64,000 bases of DNA from Akkermansia muciniphila. Its GTDB lineage: Bacteria > Verrucomicrobiota > Verrucomicrobiia > Verrucomicrobiales > Akkermansiaceae. The first letter of the stretch is position 1. Each line of letters begins with the position of its first letter. The stretch lies in contig NZ_JABDHQ010000004.1 in assembly GCF_018709685.1 (NCBI RefSeq), forward strand, positions 1 to 64,000, given 5' to 3'. Shown in pieces: positions 27,939 to 38,108 of the stretch. The translations under genes were made by a program, and so were the position numbers. Under the pieces are notes generated by a model. The model had not been told where the DNA came from. It saw only the letters and a program-made list of their open reading frames with translations, and did not search any database.

Positions 27939-29027
27939 TTACTGGAGTTTTTTCAGGATGCTTTTGGCCTGCACGTCATCCTGGTCCGCCGCCTTCTGGA
28001 ACCATTCACGGGCCTTGGCAGGGTCCTTGGGCACGCCAAACCCGGTGTGGTACATGATGCCCATGTTGTATTGTTCCGAGGCATAGCCTTCCGCGGCCGC
28101 CCGCTGGCGCATACGGAGCTGTTCCCTGGCCGCGGCGGCGGAGAGGCCCAGGGCCCGCGCGGCATCCGGCCATGTGGCGCCGAATTTGGAGGCGGAGGCT
28201 GCATAGCCCGCGGCGGCGGCCTTGCGGTTCATTTCATCCGCCTTTTTCTTGTCCCGCTTCACGCCGTATTTGCCCAGCTCAGACAGGAACGCCATGCCCC
28301 AGTAGCCGCGGGGGCTTCCCAGTTCCGCCGCCTGCTGGAAGCATTCAAAGGCGTCTTCATATTTTTTGGTGCCCATGGCGCGCACGGCATCGGAGATGTG
28401 GAGCTCCGCCTCTTTCAATCCGGGGAATTCCGGGATGGCGGCCCATTCCCTTTTCAGTTCCTCCCGGTCCCTTTTGGAGGCGGGAGGCATGCCGGACGGT
28501 CCGGAAAAGCGGAAAAGGGGGAAGTACCCTTCCATGGCTCCCATGTTGCCCAGGCCGGACATCAGGAAGACGCCGGGAGATACCCTCCACATGTGCATGT
28601 ACTGGATGCGGCCTTCCTGAAGGGATTCCTTGGCCACCCATTCCGGCATGTTGGCGGGCTCTCCGAATTTTTCCGTCAGGCCCACCAGAAGCGCCTTGTA
28701 GGCGGATTTCAATTTGGTTTCATACTCGGAACCGCGGCATTTGCTGCGGGAATAGAAGACAACGGCCCTCAAGCCGCCGGAGGGGTCATAGTCAAAGTTC
28801 AGGGAAAAGGTCTGACCGCCTATGGACTGTTTGGTTTTAAACACGCCGTTAAGGCCGGTACGTGAGAGAAGAGCATCCGTGGGCGGCCCTTCAAGCTGCT
28901 TGCTCTGCCTCAGGGCTTTCAGCACCTGGTCCTTGTCCATTCCCACTTCCAGGTTTTCATAGAGGGCGGCAAGCAGAGGAACGCACGTAAGCGCGAAGAG
29001 GCCCGCAACATAGGCTAGTTTTTTCAT
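27939..29027 (-). CDS. Secreted Sel1/TPR-repeat protein
   Basis: 362 residues with a signal peptide (cleavage near ALYEN). The N-terminal half (22-190) is an unrecognised domain with paired beta-strand features. The C-terminal half has tetratricopeptide-like and Sel1 repeats (YEDAFECFQQAAELGSPRGY and YNMGIMYHTGFGVPKDPAKA). Sel1 proteins mediate protein-protein contacts in the periplasm. It lies 24 bp upstream of pgi, probably in one transcript. The partner is unknown. Confidence 0.78.
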   Translation of the reverse strand: MKKLAYVAGLFALTCVPLLAALYENLEVGMDKDQVLKALRQSKQLEGPPTDALLSRTGLNGVFKTKQSIGGQTFSLNFDYDPSGGLRAVVFYSRSKCRGSEYETKLKSAYKALLVGLTEKFGEPANMPEWVAKESLQEGRIQYMHMWRVSPGVFLMSGLGNMGAMEGYFPLFRFSGPSGMPPASKRDREELKREWAAIPEFPGLKEAELHISDAVRAMGTKKYEDAFECFQQAAELGSPRGYWGMAFLSELGKYGVKRDKKKADEMNRKAAAAGYAASASKFGATWPDAARALGLSAAAAREQLRMRQRAAAEGYASEQYNMGIMYHTGFGVPKDPAKAREWFQKAADQDDVQAKSILKKLQ

Positions 29028-29122
29028 AGAAAAAGTAATTGGGCGGTTTCCTACCAGACCGGGACGGTTTTCAAAAGGATAAAATGCGTCAGCGGAAGTG
29101 AGGAAAATTTTTCATAAAATAT

Positions 29123-30016
29123 TTATTTCCAATCTATCCACAATCTTTTCAGATAATCCTCCCCGGTGAAGTCAGGGGGCATGGAATCATGGGTCAGCCG
29201 GAAGCCCGGAACGGCCTCCGCCACCATTCTGCGGAAGTCCGCGTGGCTCAGCTTGCGGCAGTTGCTGGTGCACAGCATCCAGCCGCCGGGTTCCAAGCAT
29301 TCGCGCGCCTGGGCCACCAGTTCCCCGTAGTGGGATTCCACCCGGAATACCTTTCCCCGGTCGTCACGGGAAAACGTGGGCGGGTCCAGAATAATGCCGT
29401 GGAAAGTACGGCCCTGCCGGGCAAACCGTTCCAGCCAGCGGCGCACGTCCCCCTTGCAGAAGTACTGGGCGGCGGGGTCAATGCCGTTCAGGCTGAAGTT
29501 TTCCCTGGCCCAGTCCAGGCACGGCTGCGCCAGGTCCAGCGTGGTCGTCTGCGCCCCTCCCAAAGCGGCATATATGGAAAAGGCCCCGGTATAGGCAAAG
29601 GTGTTCAGCACCCTCATGCCGGGTCTGCTCCGCTCCCTGACCTGGCGGCGGTGGTCGCGCTGGTCCAGAAAGATGCCCTGGGAATAACCGGTGGACATGT
29701 CTATCTTGAAACGCACGCCCTGCTCCGTCACCGTGAATTGCAGGGGGAGTTCCGGCCCGTCAATCTGCACGGGAGCCTCCTTCTGATTCTGTTCCAGCCT
29801 TTTGTGGAACACGGGAATATTCAGTTCCCGGAGTTCGCGTTCCAAATCCGCAGGGATGGGGCAGTCCCGCGTGGAGACCAGAACGCGGTCTCCCATCTGG
29901 TCGGCAAATACGTCCGGGCGCCCGTCCCCCACCCCGTCAATCACGCGAAAAATATCGGTATCGGCAGGAATCAATCCCTTTTTATAATCCAGGCAATGAC
30001 GGTAGGAGCGGCTCAC
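29123..30016 (-). CDS. Class I SAM-dependent rRNA methyltransferase (RlmI/RlmK-like)
   Basis: 297 residues with the SAM-binding Rossmann core. Motifs are VLNTFAYTGAFSIYAA (motif I), LDLAQPCLDWARENFSLNG (motif II), GDVRRWL, and IILDPPTFSR (catalytic DPPxFS of RlmI and related m5C-like or m2G methyltransferases). It lacks the N-terminal PUA domain of E. coli RlmI. Product is most likely a 23S rRNA cytosine or guanine methylase; the target base is not deducible. A convergent or divergent partner is absent; a plus-strand secreted gene starts 261 bp away. Confidence 0.85.
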   Translation of the reverse strand: MSRSYRHCLDYKKGLIPADTDIFRVIDGVGDGRPDVFADQMGDRVLVSTRDCPIPADLERELRELNIPVFHKRLEQNQKEAPVQIDGPELPLQFTVTEQGVRFKIDMSTGYSQGIFLDQRDHRRQVRERSRPGMRVLNTFAYTGAFSIYAALGGAQTTTLDLAQPCLDWARENFSLNGIDPAAQYFCKGDVRRWLERFARQGRTFHGIILDPPTFSRDDRGKVFRVESHYGELVAQARECLEPGGWMLCTSNCRKLSHADFRRMVAEAVPGFRLTHDSMPPDFTGEDYLKRLWIDWK

Positions 30017-30277
30017 GGCTGGACGAGACTACGGAATTTGACCGCAAGGGGCAATGCAAAAGCAATAAAAGGAGAGCATCCTTCCGGGACGCAGGGGCAC
30101 TCCCTTACCGCAGGAACGGAATTCATGGACAGGATGGACAAAGTAAAAATCCGAGTTCACTCCGGCCGCCAGCCCCAGCCCATTGCCATTCCGGAAAAAG
30201 CTCCTGGGAAAAGACGTTTTCCCTTGCAACGTAAATGGTTTCATGAGATGCAGAGAGTCAACCCATCCTATCCTGAT

Positions 30278-30790
30278 ATGAAAACATTATTATTTGCAGC
30301 AGTATTACTGGCGCCCTTCCCTTTCCATCCTTCCATGGCCGCAGAGGGGGATTTTACCGAACAGGGCTTGACCGTTTCAAAGAACAAGGACACAGCAGCA
30401 TGGAGCGTGTCAGACGGCACCCATTCATTTGAATTCCAGTCCCCGGTCAAGGGAACGGTCTGCACGGCGGTGGATGTTCCGGAATGGAACACCATCTTCA
30501 TTGGCGTGCAGACAAGCCCTTCCCGCTTTGATATTCTGGCCGTTTCCAAAAAGAACGGAAAAGTTTCCCTGGTAGAATTGGACCGCCATTATTATTCGGA
30601 CGGCCACGCTTTCCCGCTTGCCCCGGGAGATACCATTACCCTGAAGTCCCTGAAGATGAAAACGACGCCCAACGGCAGGTCCCTTTTTGCCTACCCGGTC
30701 ATCAGGTATGAAGGGAAGCATGATTCTCAAACCGGACTGAGCATTCATCCGCTGGAAGACGGAACCTTCGAGGGCTGGGTCAACCGGTAA
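30278..30790 (+). CDS. Small secreted protein of unknown function
   Basis: 170 residues starting MKTLLFAA, with a signal peptide cleaved near SMAA. The mature protein is beta-rich with TNxG-like turns (HSFEFQSPVKG, SRFDILAVSKKNG) and a YYSDGHAFPLAPGDTITL segment. One Cys pair is absent. No domain is recognised; an exported structural or binding role is likely. A longer in-frame extension upstream overlaps the methyltransferase gene on the other strand and has no signal peptide, so it was rejected. No Shine-Dalgarno is visible. Confidence 0.65.
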   Translation: MKTLLFAAVLLAPFPFHPSMAAEGDFTEQGLTVSKNKDTAAWSVSDGTHSFEFQSPVKGTVCTAVDVPEWNTIFIGVQTSPSRFDILAVSKKNGKVSLVELDRHYYSDGHAFPLAPGDTITLKSLKMKTTPNGRSLFAYPVIRYEGKHDSQTGLSIHPLEDGTFEGWVNR

Positions 30791-30821
30791 GATGCCATGG
30801 CTTCCGGGATGATCCGTCCGG

Positions 30822-30852
30822 AGCGCCGCAAGTCCCTGCGGCAGCCAGGGAC
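30822..30852. repeat. AGCGCCGCAAG hairpin element, second copy
   Basis: AGCGCCGCAAG (30822-30832) is identical to 6247-6257. In both places it runs straight into a hairpin with GGCA in the loop, here GTCCCTG (30832-30838) with CAGGGAC (30846-30852). The stem sequences differ but both pair perfectly. Confidence 0.5.
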
Positions 30853-30992
30853 AACGTGAGAGCGGCGGCAAACACGCTTAACATTTAAAAGGATGCCCTG
30901 GGACATCTCAGGATTCAACTGCCGCAGATGTCCGGCGCTCCCGGATGAATACGGGAGCCGAGCCGGGATTCCAGACTGAAGCGAAACTTATC

Positions 30993-31024
30993 AAAAGGGA
31001 GCCGGATCCCATGATCCGGCTCCC
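30993..31024 (-). terminator. Terminator of the methylmalonyl-CoA mutase operon
   Basis: GGGAGCCGGATC (30997-31008) pairs with GATCCGGCTCCC (31013-31024), 12 bp with a 4-base loop. On the minus strand the stem is followed by TTTTGA. It begins 35 bp after the mutB stop. Confidence 0.88.
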
Positions 31025-31059
31025 TCTGTGGATTGAGGCTGTTTTCCGGACAGCGGGCC

Positions 31060-33204
31060 TTAGTCGGCGTACTGTTCGTTGAGGGCCTCCATGATTTCCT
31101 TGGAGGCTTCCGGGATGTTGGTGCCGGGGCCGAAGATGGCCACCGCGCCGTGTTCCCTCAGGAAGTCATAGTCCTGGGCGGGAATAACGCCGCCGCAGAA
31201 GACCAGGATGTCCGGGCGCCCCTGCTTGGCAAGTTCTTCCACCAGGGCCGGGAGCAGCACCTTGTGGCCGGCGGCCAGGGAGCTCATGCCAATCATGTGC
31301 ACGTCGTTTTCAATCGCCATCTTGGCGGTTTCCTCCGGCGTCTGGAAGAGCGGGCCCACGTCCACGTCAAAGCCGAGGTCGGCATAGGCGGAGGAGACCA
31401 CCTTGGCGCCGCGGTCGTGGCCGTCCTGGCCCATCTTGGCGACGAGGATGCGGGGACGGCGCCCCGTGCGTTCGGCGAAGTCGTCCGTCATTTTGCGGAC
31501 TTCCTCCACCAGCGGATCTTGACCATAGGTTTGAGCGTACACGCCGGTAATGAGTTTGATTGGTGCTTTGTGGCGCCCGAAGTGTTTTTCCAGGGCGGAG
31601 GAGATTTCACCCAGGGAGGCGCGGGCCTTGGCCGCCTTGATGGCAAGGTCAAGGAGGTTGCCTTCACCCGTGCGGGCGCATTCGGACAGGGCTTCCAGCG
31701 CGGCTTCGCACGCGGCGGAGTCACGTTCCGCGCGCAGCTTCTGCAGGCGGGCGATCTGGGCGTCCCGGACGGTGGTGTTGTCCACTTCCAGAATGTCCAT
31801 CTTGGCTTCCTGTTCCAGACGGTATTTGTTGACGCCGATGATGGGCTCCTTGCCGGAGTCAATGGCGGCCTGGCGGCGCGCCGCGGCTTCTTCAATGCGC
31901 ATCTTGGGCAGCCCGGTTTCAATGGCCTTGGCCATGCCGCCGAGTTTTTCCACTTCCTGAAGGTGGGCCCAGCCCTTGCGGATGAGCTCATTGGTCAGGT
32001 ATTCCACATAGTAGGAGCCGCCCCAGGGGTCGATGACCTTGCAGATGGTGGTTTCATCCTGAAGATGGAGCTGGGTGTTGCGGGCGATGCGGGCGGAGAA
32101 GTCCGTCGGCAGGGCGATCGCTTCGTCCAGGGAGTTCGTGTGCAGGGATTGCGTGTGGCCGCAGGCCGCGGCCAGGGCTTCAATGCAGGTGCGGGTCACG
32201 TTGTTGAACGGGTCCTGCTCCGTGAGGGACCAGCCGGAAGTCTGGGAGTGCGTGCGCAGGGCCAGGGACTTCGGGTTTTTGGGGTTGAACTGCTTGATAA
32301 GCTTGGCCCACAGCACGCGCGCGGCGCGCATTTTGGCCACTTCCATGAAGTAGTTCTTGCCCTGGGCCCAGAAGAAGGAGAGGCGCGGGGCAAAGGCGTC
32401 AATGTCAATGCCGGCCTTGATCCCGGTGCGCACGTATTCCAGGCCGTCCGCAAGCGTGTAGGCCATTTCCAGGTCCGCCGTGGCGCCGGCTTCCTGCATG
32501 TGGTAGCCGGAGATGGAAATGGAGTTGAACTTAGGCATGTACTTGGAGGTGAACTCAAAGATGTCCGCAATGATCTTCATGGAGGGATCAGGCGGATAGA
32601 TGTAGGTGTTGCGCACCATGTATTCCTTGAGAATGTCGTTCTGGATCGTGCCGGAGAGCTGGTCCAGCGTGCAGCCCTGTTCCTGGGCGGCCACGATGTA
32701 GAAGGCCAGCACGGGCAGCACGGCACCGTTCATGGTCATGGAGACGGACATCTTGTCCAGCGGAATGCCCTTGAAGAGGATTTCCATGTCCAGGATGGAG
32801 TCCACGGCCACGCCGGCCTTGCCCACGTCACCCACCACGCGGGGGTGGTCGGAGTCATAGCCGCGGTGCGTCGCCAGGTCAAAGGCGATGGAGAGGCCCT
32901 TCTGCCCGGCCGCCAGGTTGCGGCGGTAGAAGGCGTTGGATTCCTCCGCCGTGGAGAAGCCGGCGTACTGGCGCACGGTCCAGGGACGGGCCACGTACAT
33001 GGTTGCGTACGGTCCGCGGAGGTTGGGGGCCACACCGGCCGTGAAGTCCAGGTGCAGGCAGTCGTCATACACGCTCTCCGAGTAGGTGGGCGGCACGGGA
33101 ATCTGTTCATTGGTCATCCACGTTTCCGTTTCGGAAGCCGTGGCCGGGGCACCAGCCTTGATTTCAGGATAGGAGGCGGATGCAAAATCAGGAATATTGC
33201 TCAT
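31060..33204 (-). CDS. mutB: Methylmalonyl-CoA mutase, large (B12-binding) subunit
   Basis: Catalyses succinyl-CoA / methylmalonyl-CoA interconversion with adenosylcobalamin. The 714 residues have the TIM-barrel domain ([46 protein letters not shown]) and the C-terminal B12 domain with [13 protein letters not shown] (axial His) and MSSLAAGH. It lies 23 bp downstream of mutA, in one operon. In propionate-producing gut bacteria the enzyme runs from succinate towards propionate. The epimerase, decarboxylase and MeaB chaperone are not in the window. Possible alternative symbol scpA. Confidence 0.96.
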   Translation of the reverse strand: MSNIPDFASASYPEIKAGAPATASETETWMTNEQIPVPPTYSESVYDDCLHLDFTAGVAPNLRGPYATMYVARPWTVRQYAGFSTAEESNAFYRRNLAAGQKGLSIAFDLATHRGYDSDHPRVVGDVGKAGVAVDSILDMEILFKGIPLDKMSVSMTMNGAVLPVLAFYIVAAQEQGCTLDQLSGTIQNDILKEYMVRNTYIYPPDPSMKIIADIFEFTSKYMPKFNSISISGYHMQEAGATADLEMAYTLADGLEYVRTGIKAGIDIDAFAPRLSFFWAQGKNYFMEVAKMRAARVLWAKLIKQFNPKNPKSLALRTHSQTSGWSLTEQDPFNNVTRTCIEALAAACGHTQSLHTNSLDEAIALPTDFSARIARNTQLHLQDETTICKVIDPWGGSYYVEYLTNELIRKGWAHLQEVEKLGGMAKAIETGLPKMRIEEAAARRQAAIDSGKEPIIGVNKYRLEQEAKMDILEVDNTTVRDAQIARLQKLRAERDSAACEAALEALSECARTGEGNLLDLAIKAAKARASLGEISSALEKHFGRHKAPIKLITGVYAQTYGQDPLVEEVRKMTDDFAERTGRRPRILVAKMGQDGHDRGAKVVSSAYADLGFDVDVGPLFQTPEETAKMAIENDVHMIGMSSLAAGHKVLLPALVEELAKQGRPDILVFCGGVIPAQDYDFLREHGAVAIFGPGTNIPEASKEIMEALNEQYAD

Positions 33205-33227
33205 TGAATGAAATAGGTTGGTGGTTT

Positions 33228-35282
33228 TTAGAGGCCGATCTTGTTCTGGATGGCTTCAACGGTGTCGTAGCAGTTGGCCTTGACATGGATGAAGATATCC
33301 ACGCCGGCTTCCTTGAACGCTTCCACATGGTCCGCCGGGTACCCGGCGAGGGCCACCATCATGTCCGGCTTGATTTCCTTGAGCGCCTTGCAGAAGGCGG
33401 GAACGATTTCCGGATAGGTGTCGTCCGTGGAGCAGATCACGCACACGGCGCAGCCGCTTTCCGCAGCCGCCCTGGCCGCGTCTTCCGGGGTCTGGAAACC
33501 GGACGGGTAAACCACGTCCAGGCCGCCGGCCCGCAGGAAGTCGCGGGAGAAGTCCGCACGGGCCTTGTGCTGGCGCAGCGGCCCCATGTTGGCGAAGAAC
33601 ACCATCGGGCGGGAGCCCTTTTCCTCCACCCAGGCGTCAGCCTTGGCAAGCAGGGATTCAAAGCGTTCCGCCAGGCGGCGCTTCGGCAGGGCTTCCATTT
33701 CCAGCGGTTCGCCGCACTTGCAGTCCGCGCCGGCCGCCAGGGCCTTGTTGATGAGGCAGGTGGAGAAGCCTTCGCTGGCTGCCTTGCAGGCGGAGTCCAC
33801 GCTCATTTCCACGTCCGGAAGCTGCACGTCCGCATTCTTGCAGCAGCCGTGGCCCTTGGGGGCGGAACAACCGGAGCCTTCCGGCGTTTCCAGCTTCTTC
33901 TCAGCCAGGTTGACGTACTGGTTGACGCCCACGATGGACTGGCGGCGCTGGTCGGCCAGCTGGTAGCGCTTGGCGGCGGTGGCGTTCACGCTCTTCTGGA
34001 TGGAACCGGCCTTGAGGGCCTTGATGATGCCGCCTTCCTTTTCAATTCCCTGGAAGACGTCCCAGATTTTCCGGGAGACTTCGTCCGTCAGGTTTTCCAG
34101 GTACCAGGAACCGCCGGCGGGGTCCACCACCTTGTCCAGATTGCATTCGCCCAGCAGGATCAGCGGGCAGTTGCGGGCAATGCGGCGGGAGAATTCGTCC
34201 GGCATGCGCACGGCGGCGTCAAAGGGGAGCACGTCAATGCTGTCCACGCCGCCCATGATGGCGGAGAAGGCCTGCGCGGAGCCGCGCAGCAGGTTGACCC
34301 AGGGGTCCACCTTGGAGAGGGTCCAGAAGGAGGTGCGGGCATGAAGCCTGATCTTGGCGGCTTCTTCACTGCCGCCGCATTCCTTCACGATGATGGCCCA
34401 GAGTTCGCGCAGGGCGCGGATCTTGGCGATTTCCAGGAACAGGTTGGCGCCGATGGAAACCGTAAAGCGCATGTGCGCGGCGGCTTCATCCACGGAAATG
34501 CCGCGTTCCTCCATGGCGCGCAGGTAGGCCACGGCGGTCGCCAGCATGGCGCCCACTTCTTCAAAGGCGGAAGCGCCGGAGTCAGCATAAGGCAGTCCGC
34601 TGACGCCGATGGTCTGGAAGGCGGGAGCGTTGGCAACGGCCCATTTGGTCATTACGGCCATCTGGTCATAGTAGGCGCAGATGCCCTTCCCCCCGCAGAG
34701 GGAGCCCTTCATCACGGCCTTGCCCACCGGATCGTACAGAACGCCGCCCTTCAGGTCCGCCGTATTGAAGCCGGCGGCCTTGTACGTGTTCAGGAACATG
34801 GAGAGCGTGCCCAGGCCGCAGGAGCCGGGGGTGATGTAGACGGGCTGCTTGTCAAGCCGGACGCCCTTGAGGGCGGTATCCCAGTCGGCCTGCTTGCGCA
34901 GCTTCAGGCCGCACTTGCAGTTAAGCTGGACGTTCACGGCAGTCAGGCCGCGGGCCAGGTCATGGAGCAGCTTGCTGTTGAAATCTTCCGGGGTGGAGGC
35001 GGGAATGCTCTGGGCAATCTCGCAGGGCTTTTCCATGTAGCCCAGCGCACGCGTGCCGCGGCGGTACGGGAACTGCCCGGCAGGCATCACCGGAGCGTGT
35101 TCATCCCACTTGTTATAGATGGGGTGCAGGGTAATTCCCTCCACAAGCTTGGTGAAAAGCTTTTTATCAAAGTCAGCCCCTTTCAAGGCAGCGACGGCTG
35201 CCTCACGCCATTCGGCGTATGTGGCTGGTGCGAATTCTCCGAAGTCAACCTCCGGAGCCGTTGTTTCGTTTCCCTGTTGCAT
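33228..35282 (-). CDS. mutA: Methylmalonyl-CoA mutase, small subunit, Cys-rich
   Basis: Non-catalytic partner of the large subunit. The 684 residues keep the barrel ([46 protein letters not shown]) and a degenerate B12-like domain without the D-x-H-x-x-G motif, as normal for this subunit. Odd: unusual cysteines, C122/C124 (NCKCG), C472, C480, C481, C499, C509 and C521/C523 (DCKCG), mostly in the linker before the B12-like domain. They could bind a metal or form disulfides; I know of no such cluster in characterised MutA. The start MQQGNETT has no Shine-Dalgarno. A loose TTGCGC-17-TATTAG promoter lies near 35290-35330 on the minus strand. Confidence 0.93.
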   Translation of the reverse strand: MQQGNETTAPEVDFGEFAPATYAEWREAAVAALKGADFDKKLFTKLVEGITLHPIYNKWDEHAPVMPAGQFPYRRGTRALGYMEKPCEIAQSIPASTPEDFNSKLLHDLARGLTAVNVQLNCKCGLKLRKQADWDTALKGVRLDKQPVYITPGSCGLGTLSMFLNTYKAAGFNTADLKGGVLYDPVGKAVMKGSLCGGKGICAYYDQMAVMTKWAVANAPAFQTIGVSGLPYADSGASAFEEVGAMLATAVAYLRAMEERGISVDEAAAHMRFTVSIGANLFLEIAKIRALRELWAIIVKECGGSEEAAKIRLHARTSFWTLSKVDPWVNLLRGSAQAFSAIMGGVDSIDVLPFDAAVRMPDEFSRRIARNCPLILLGECNLDKVVDPAGGSWYLENLTDEVSRKIWDVFQGIEKEGGIIKALKAGSIQKSVNATAAKRYQLADQRRQSIVGVNQYVNLAEKKLETPEGSGCSAPKGHGCCKNADVQLPDVEMSVDSACKAASEGFSTCLINKALAAGADCKCGEPLEMEALPKRRLAERFESLLAKADAWVEEKGSRPMVFFANMGPLRQHKARADFSRDFLRAGGLDVVYPSGFQTPEDAARAAAESGCAVCVICSTDDTYPEIVPAFCKALKEIKPDMMVALAGYPADHVEAFKEAGVDIFIHVKANCYDTVEAIQNKIGL

Positions 35283-35486
35283 GGCGAAGTCAATGGGTAA
35301 GGCCTAATATGTTGGTTTTTAGTCATGCGCAAACCAGGCCAGATTTAAAGCGCAGCGTTATTTTAGGAAATCAAACTATAAAGTCCAGCGAGAAAAACAC
35401 TTCAAGCCCCATGAATGCGAATTTGCTCCATCACGCGCGGCGAGCTTGCAAAAACGATGTAATTAGCGTAAATACCGGGATTAAGC

Positions 35487-38108
35487 ATGCCCTCCTCAAC
35501 TACCGTCAAACTCCCTGACCAGCTGGTCAGGCAGCTTCACTCCTTCCGGCGCCGCCTCAGAACGGTTAAGATGCTGGAAGCCGTATGCCTTGCAGGCATT
35601 GCCGTGATTCTCTCCTATATTTTCCTGTACCTCTCCGACAGGTTGTGGGAAACGCCCTCCGCCGTGGGCTGGATTCTTTTTTTCACCGCCGTGGCCGGCC
35701 TGGCGGTTTTCATCCCGCTGTGGAGTTTCCGGTGGGTGTGGCAGCGACGCAAGGAGGCCCAGCTGGCGCGCCTGATTTCCCGGACGGATCCGGCCCTTGG
35801 GGACCGGCTCCTGGGAGTCATTGAACTGGATTCCGAAAAGTACGGCCGCCAGTACAGTTCTGAAAAGCTGAAGGCGGCCGCCATGGAACAGGTGGCCCGT
35901 GAAGTTTCTGCGCGGGACCTGACGGTGAACATCCCCAGGCCCAGCCATAAAAAGCTGTTTATCCTGCTGGCCGTTCTGGCTTTATGCACGGCAGGCGTAT
36001 GCCTGGTTACTCCGGAAGCGGCGGGAAACGCCCTGGAACGCTGGCTGCGCCCGTTCAATCCTCCGGAGCGCTACACGTTCACCCAGCTGGACCCCACGCC
36101 GGATTCCCTGGTCATCCCCCTGGGGGAGAGCAGCCTGTATGAACTCCGGCTGGCGGAAACCACCAAATCCCGCCCGCAGACGGGAGAATATTTCTTCCAT
36201 AACAGGGTGCGCCAGCAGGCCCCCCTGGCGGATGGCGCTTATAAAATCCATATTCCGCCCATGCAGCAGCCGGACAGGCTGGAGTTTTTCGCGGGGGACA
36301 TCGCCCGCCGCCTGAAAATCATCCCGAAGGCGCGCCCCTCCCTGCTGGGCGCCACGGCCACGGTGGCCTACCCCGCCTATATGGCGCGCCCCGACGGGCA
36401 CGAGGCCATGCGCGCCGGGGTCATTTCCGCCCCGGCAGGCTCCACGCTGACGCTGGAGGTAACCGCCTCCCAGGACCTGCTGTCCGCGGCCACCGCGCAG
36501 GGAAAACCGCTCCGCGTGAAGGGGAGCAGCGTCATCATCCCGGATATCCGCCTGGAGAAGGATCCGCAGGAAATAGAGCTGACCTGGACGGACCGCGACG
36601 GCCTGGCGGCGTCACAGCCCGTCCGGATACGCCTGGAACCCATTGAGGACAAGCAGCCGTCCATTTACCTGAGGGGCGGTGAGAACGACCGTTATGTGCT
36701 GGAAGACACCAGCATTGAACTGGAAGTGGAAGCGGCGGACGACTTCGGCCTCCGGGAAATGGGTGTGGAATGGCAGGGGGAGAAGTCCTTTTACGATGAC
36801 GAGGAGGAAAACGGTTCCGCAGCTCCGGACCCGGCGAAGGCGGGCAAGCCCGTCCCCGGCCTGCGCGGGGAAAAGGTGCTGGCGGACGGCCATCCCACAC
36901 AGACCAGCCTGAAAGGCACGTACCTGTTCCAGGCCCGGGCGCTGAAACTGTCCCCCCAGCGCGTCGTCGTGCGCGGCTTTACGCAGGACTACAAGCCGGG
37001 AGGCAACCGCGTTTATTCGGAGCCCATGATCATCTTCGTCCTTTCCAAGTCGGAGCACGCCCAGATGATCCGCAATGAACTGGAGCGCATCACCAGCGAG
37101 CTTGAAGGCATGATCCGGCGCATGGACGCCATGACGGACGAGGCCAGGCGCATGAAGGGAATGGAGGGCAGTGAATTGAAGAATTCGGAGACCCAGGAGC
37201 GCCTGCACGCCCTGGCTGACGAGGAACAGGCCAACAGGCGCGAATTGGGCGACCTGCTCAACCGCTCGGAAGACCTGTTCAAGGAGGCCTCCCGCAATTC
37301 CCAGATAGACCCCTCCGGCATGAAGGAGTTCATGAAGGGCATCTCCATGCTGAAACCCATCCCCAACGGCCCCATGAAGAAGGCCCAGAACCAGTTCCGG
37401 TCCTCCGCGTCCGAGAACCGCTCCGCGCAGGACAGCCGGAAGGACCTGGACGACGGGGAGAGCTCCCATTCCGACGCTACCCAGGCCCTGAAAGACGCCA
37501 TGAACCAGCTTTCCAAGTCCGCGCAGGACATGGAGGCCAGCACCTTTGTGGCGCGGCTCAAGCAGGCCGCGGCCAAGGAGGATTCCATCGCGAACGCCCT
37601 GGTTGGCCAGATCAACATCATTGTGGGCATGACCATGGATGAGCTGGACCCCTCCACCAAGCGGGAGATGGAAACCATCGCCACCCTTCAAAACGCCTCC
37701 ACCCAGGACATAAGCTGGATTCTGGAAGACCTCAGTTATTATAAGTCCCGCACGGAGGAACGCATTTACAGTGACCTGTACAACCAGATGAACGCCTTCT
37801 CCCTCCGGGAAAAGCTGGACCTGGTGCACAGCAACATCCTGAACGCGATCACGGCGCGCTCCATTGACGAGTCCCGCCTGTACGCCTCCACCCTGCGCCA
37901 CTGGGCCAAGCTGATAGACGACTATAAGAAGAACCGCGGCGGCGGTGGCGGCGGTGGCGGAGGAGGAGACCAGAATTCCATTTCCGACGCCGAGTTTGAG
38001 TTCATGCTGAAGGTCATCCGCATGATTCAGCAGGAACAGGACATCCGCATGCGCACCCGCGCCGCCGAACAGGAACACCGCAAAGCCTCCACCCCTCCCA
38101 CCGCATGA
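35487..38108 (+). CDS. DUF4175-like membrane protein with coiled-coil region
   Basis: 873 residues. Two hydrophobic segments (about 30-52 and 60-80) and a third near 155-175 anchor it in the inner membrane. A large beta-rich periplasmic part (about 180-520) follows, with DDFGLREMGVEW as in DUF4175 proteins. Then comes a long helical, Q/E/K-rich coiled coil (about 530-800) and a run of ten glycines just before the C-terminal helix. Related proteins occur in Planctomycetes-Verrucomicrobia clusters beside MoxR ATPases and von Willebrand-type proteins. It heads a tightly packed set of five genes; the next gene overlaps by ATGA. Function is unknown; a large envelope assembly is a reasonable guess. 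Confidence 0.75.
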   Translation: MPSSTTVKLPDQLVRQLHSFRRRLRTVKMLEAVCLAGIAVILSYIFLYLSDRLWETPSAVGWILFFTAVAGLAVFIPLWSFRWVWQRRKEAQLARLISRTDPALGDRLLGVIELDSEKYGRQYSSEKLKAAAMEQVAREVSARDLTVNIPRPSHKKLFILLAVLALCTAGVCLVTPEAAGNALERWLRPFNPPERYTFTQLDPTPDSLVIPLGESSLYELRLAETTKSRPQTGEYFFHNRVRQQAPLADGAYKIHIPPMQQPDRLEFFAGDIARRLKIIPKARPSLLGATATVAYPAYMARPDGHEAMRAGVISAPAGSTLTLEVTASQDLLSAATAQGKPLRVKGSSVIIPDIRLEKDPQEIELTWTDRDGLAASQPVRIRLEPIEDKQPSIYLRGGENDRYVLEDTSIELEVEAADDFGLREMGVEWQGEKSFYDDEEENGSAAPDPAKAGKPVPGLRGEKVLADGHPTQTSLKGTYLFQARALKLSPQRVVVRGFTQDYKPGGNRVYSEPMIIFVLSKSEHAQMIRNELERITSELEGMIRRMDAMTDEARRMKGMEGSELKNSETQERLHALADEEQANRRELGDLLNRSEDLFKEASRNSQIDPSGMKEFMKGISMLKPIPNGPMKKAQNQFRSSASENRSAQDSRKDLDDGESSHSDATQALKDAMNQLSKSAQDMEASTFVARLKQAAAKEDSIANALVGQINIIVGMTMDELDPSTKREMETIATLQNASTQDISWILEDLSYYKSRTEERIYSDLYNQMNAFSLREKLDLVHSNILNAITARSIDESRLYASTLRHWAKLIDDYKKNRGGGGGGGGGGDQNSISDAEFEFMLKVIRMIQQEQDIRMRTRAAEQEHRKASTPPTA

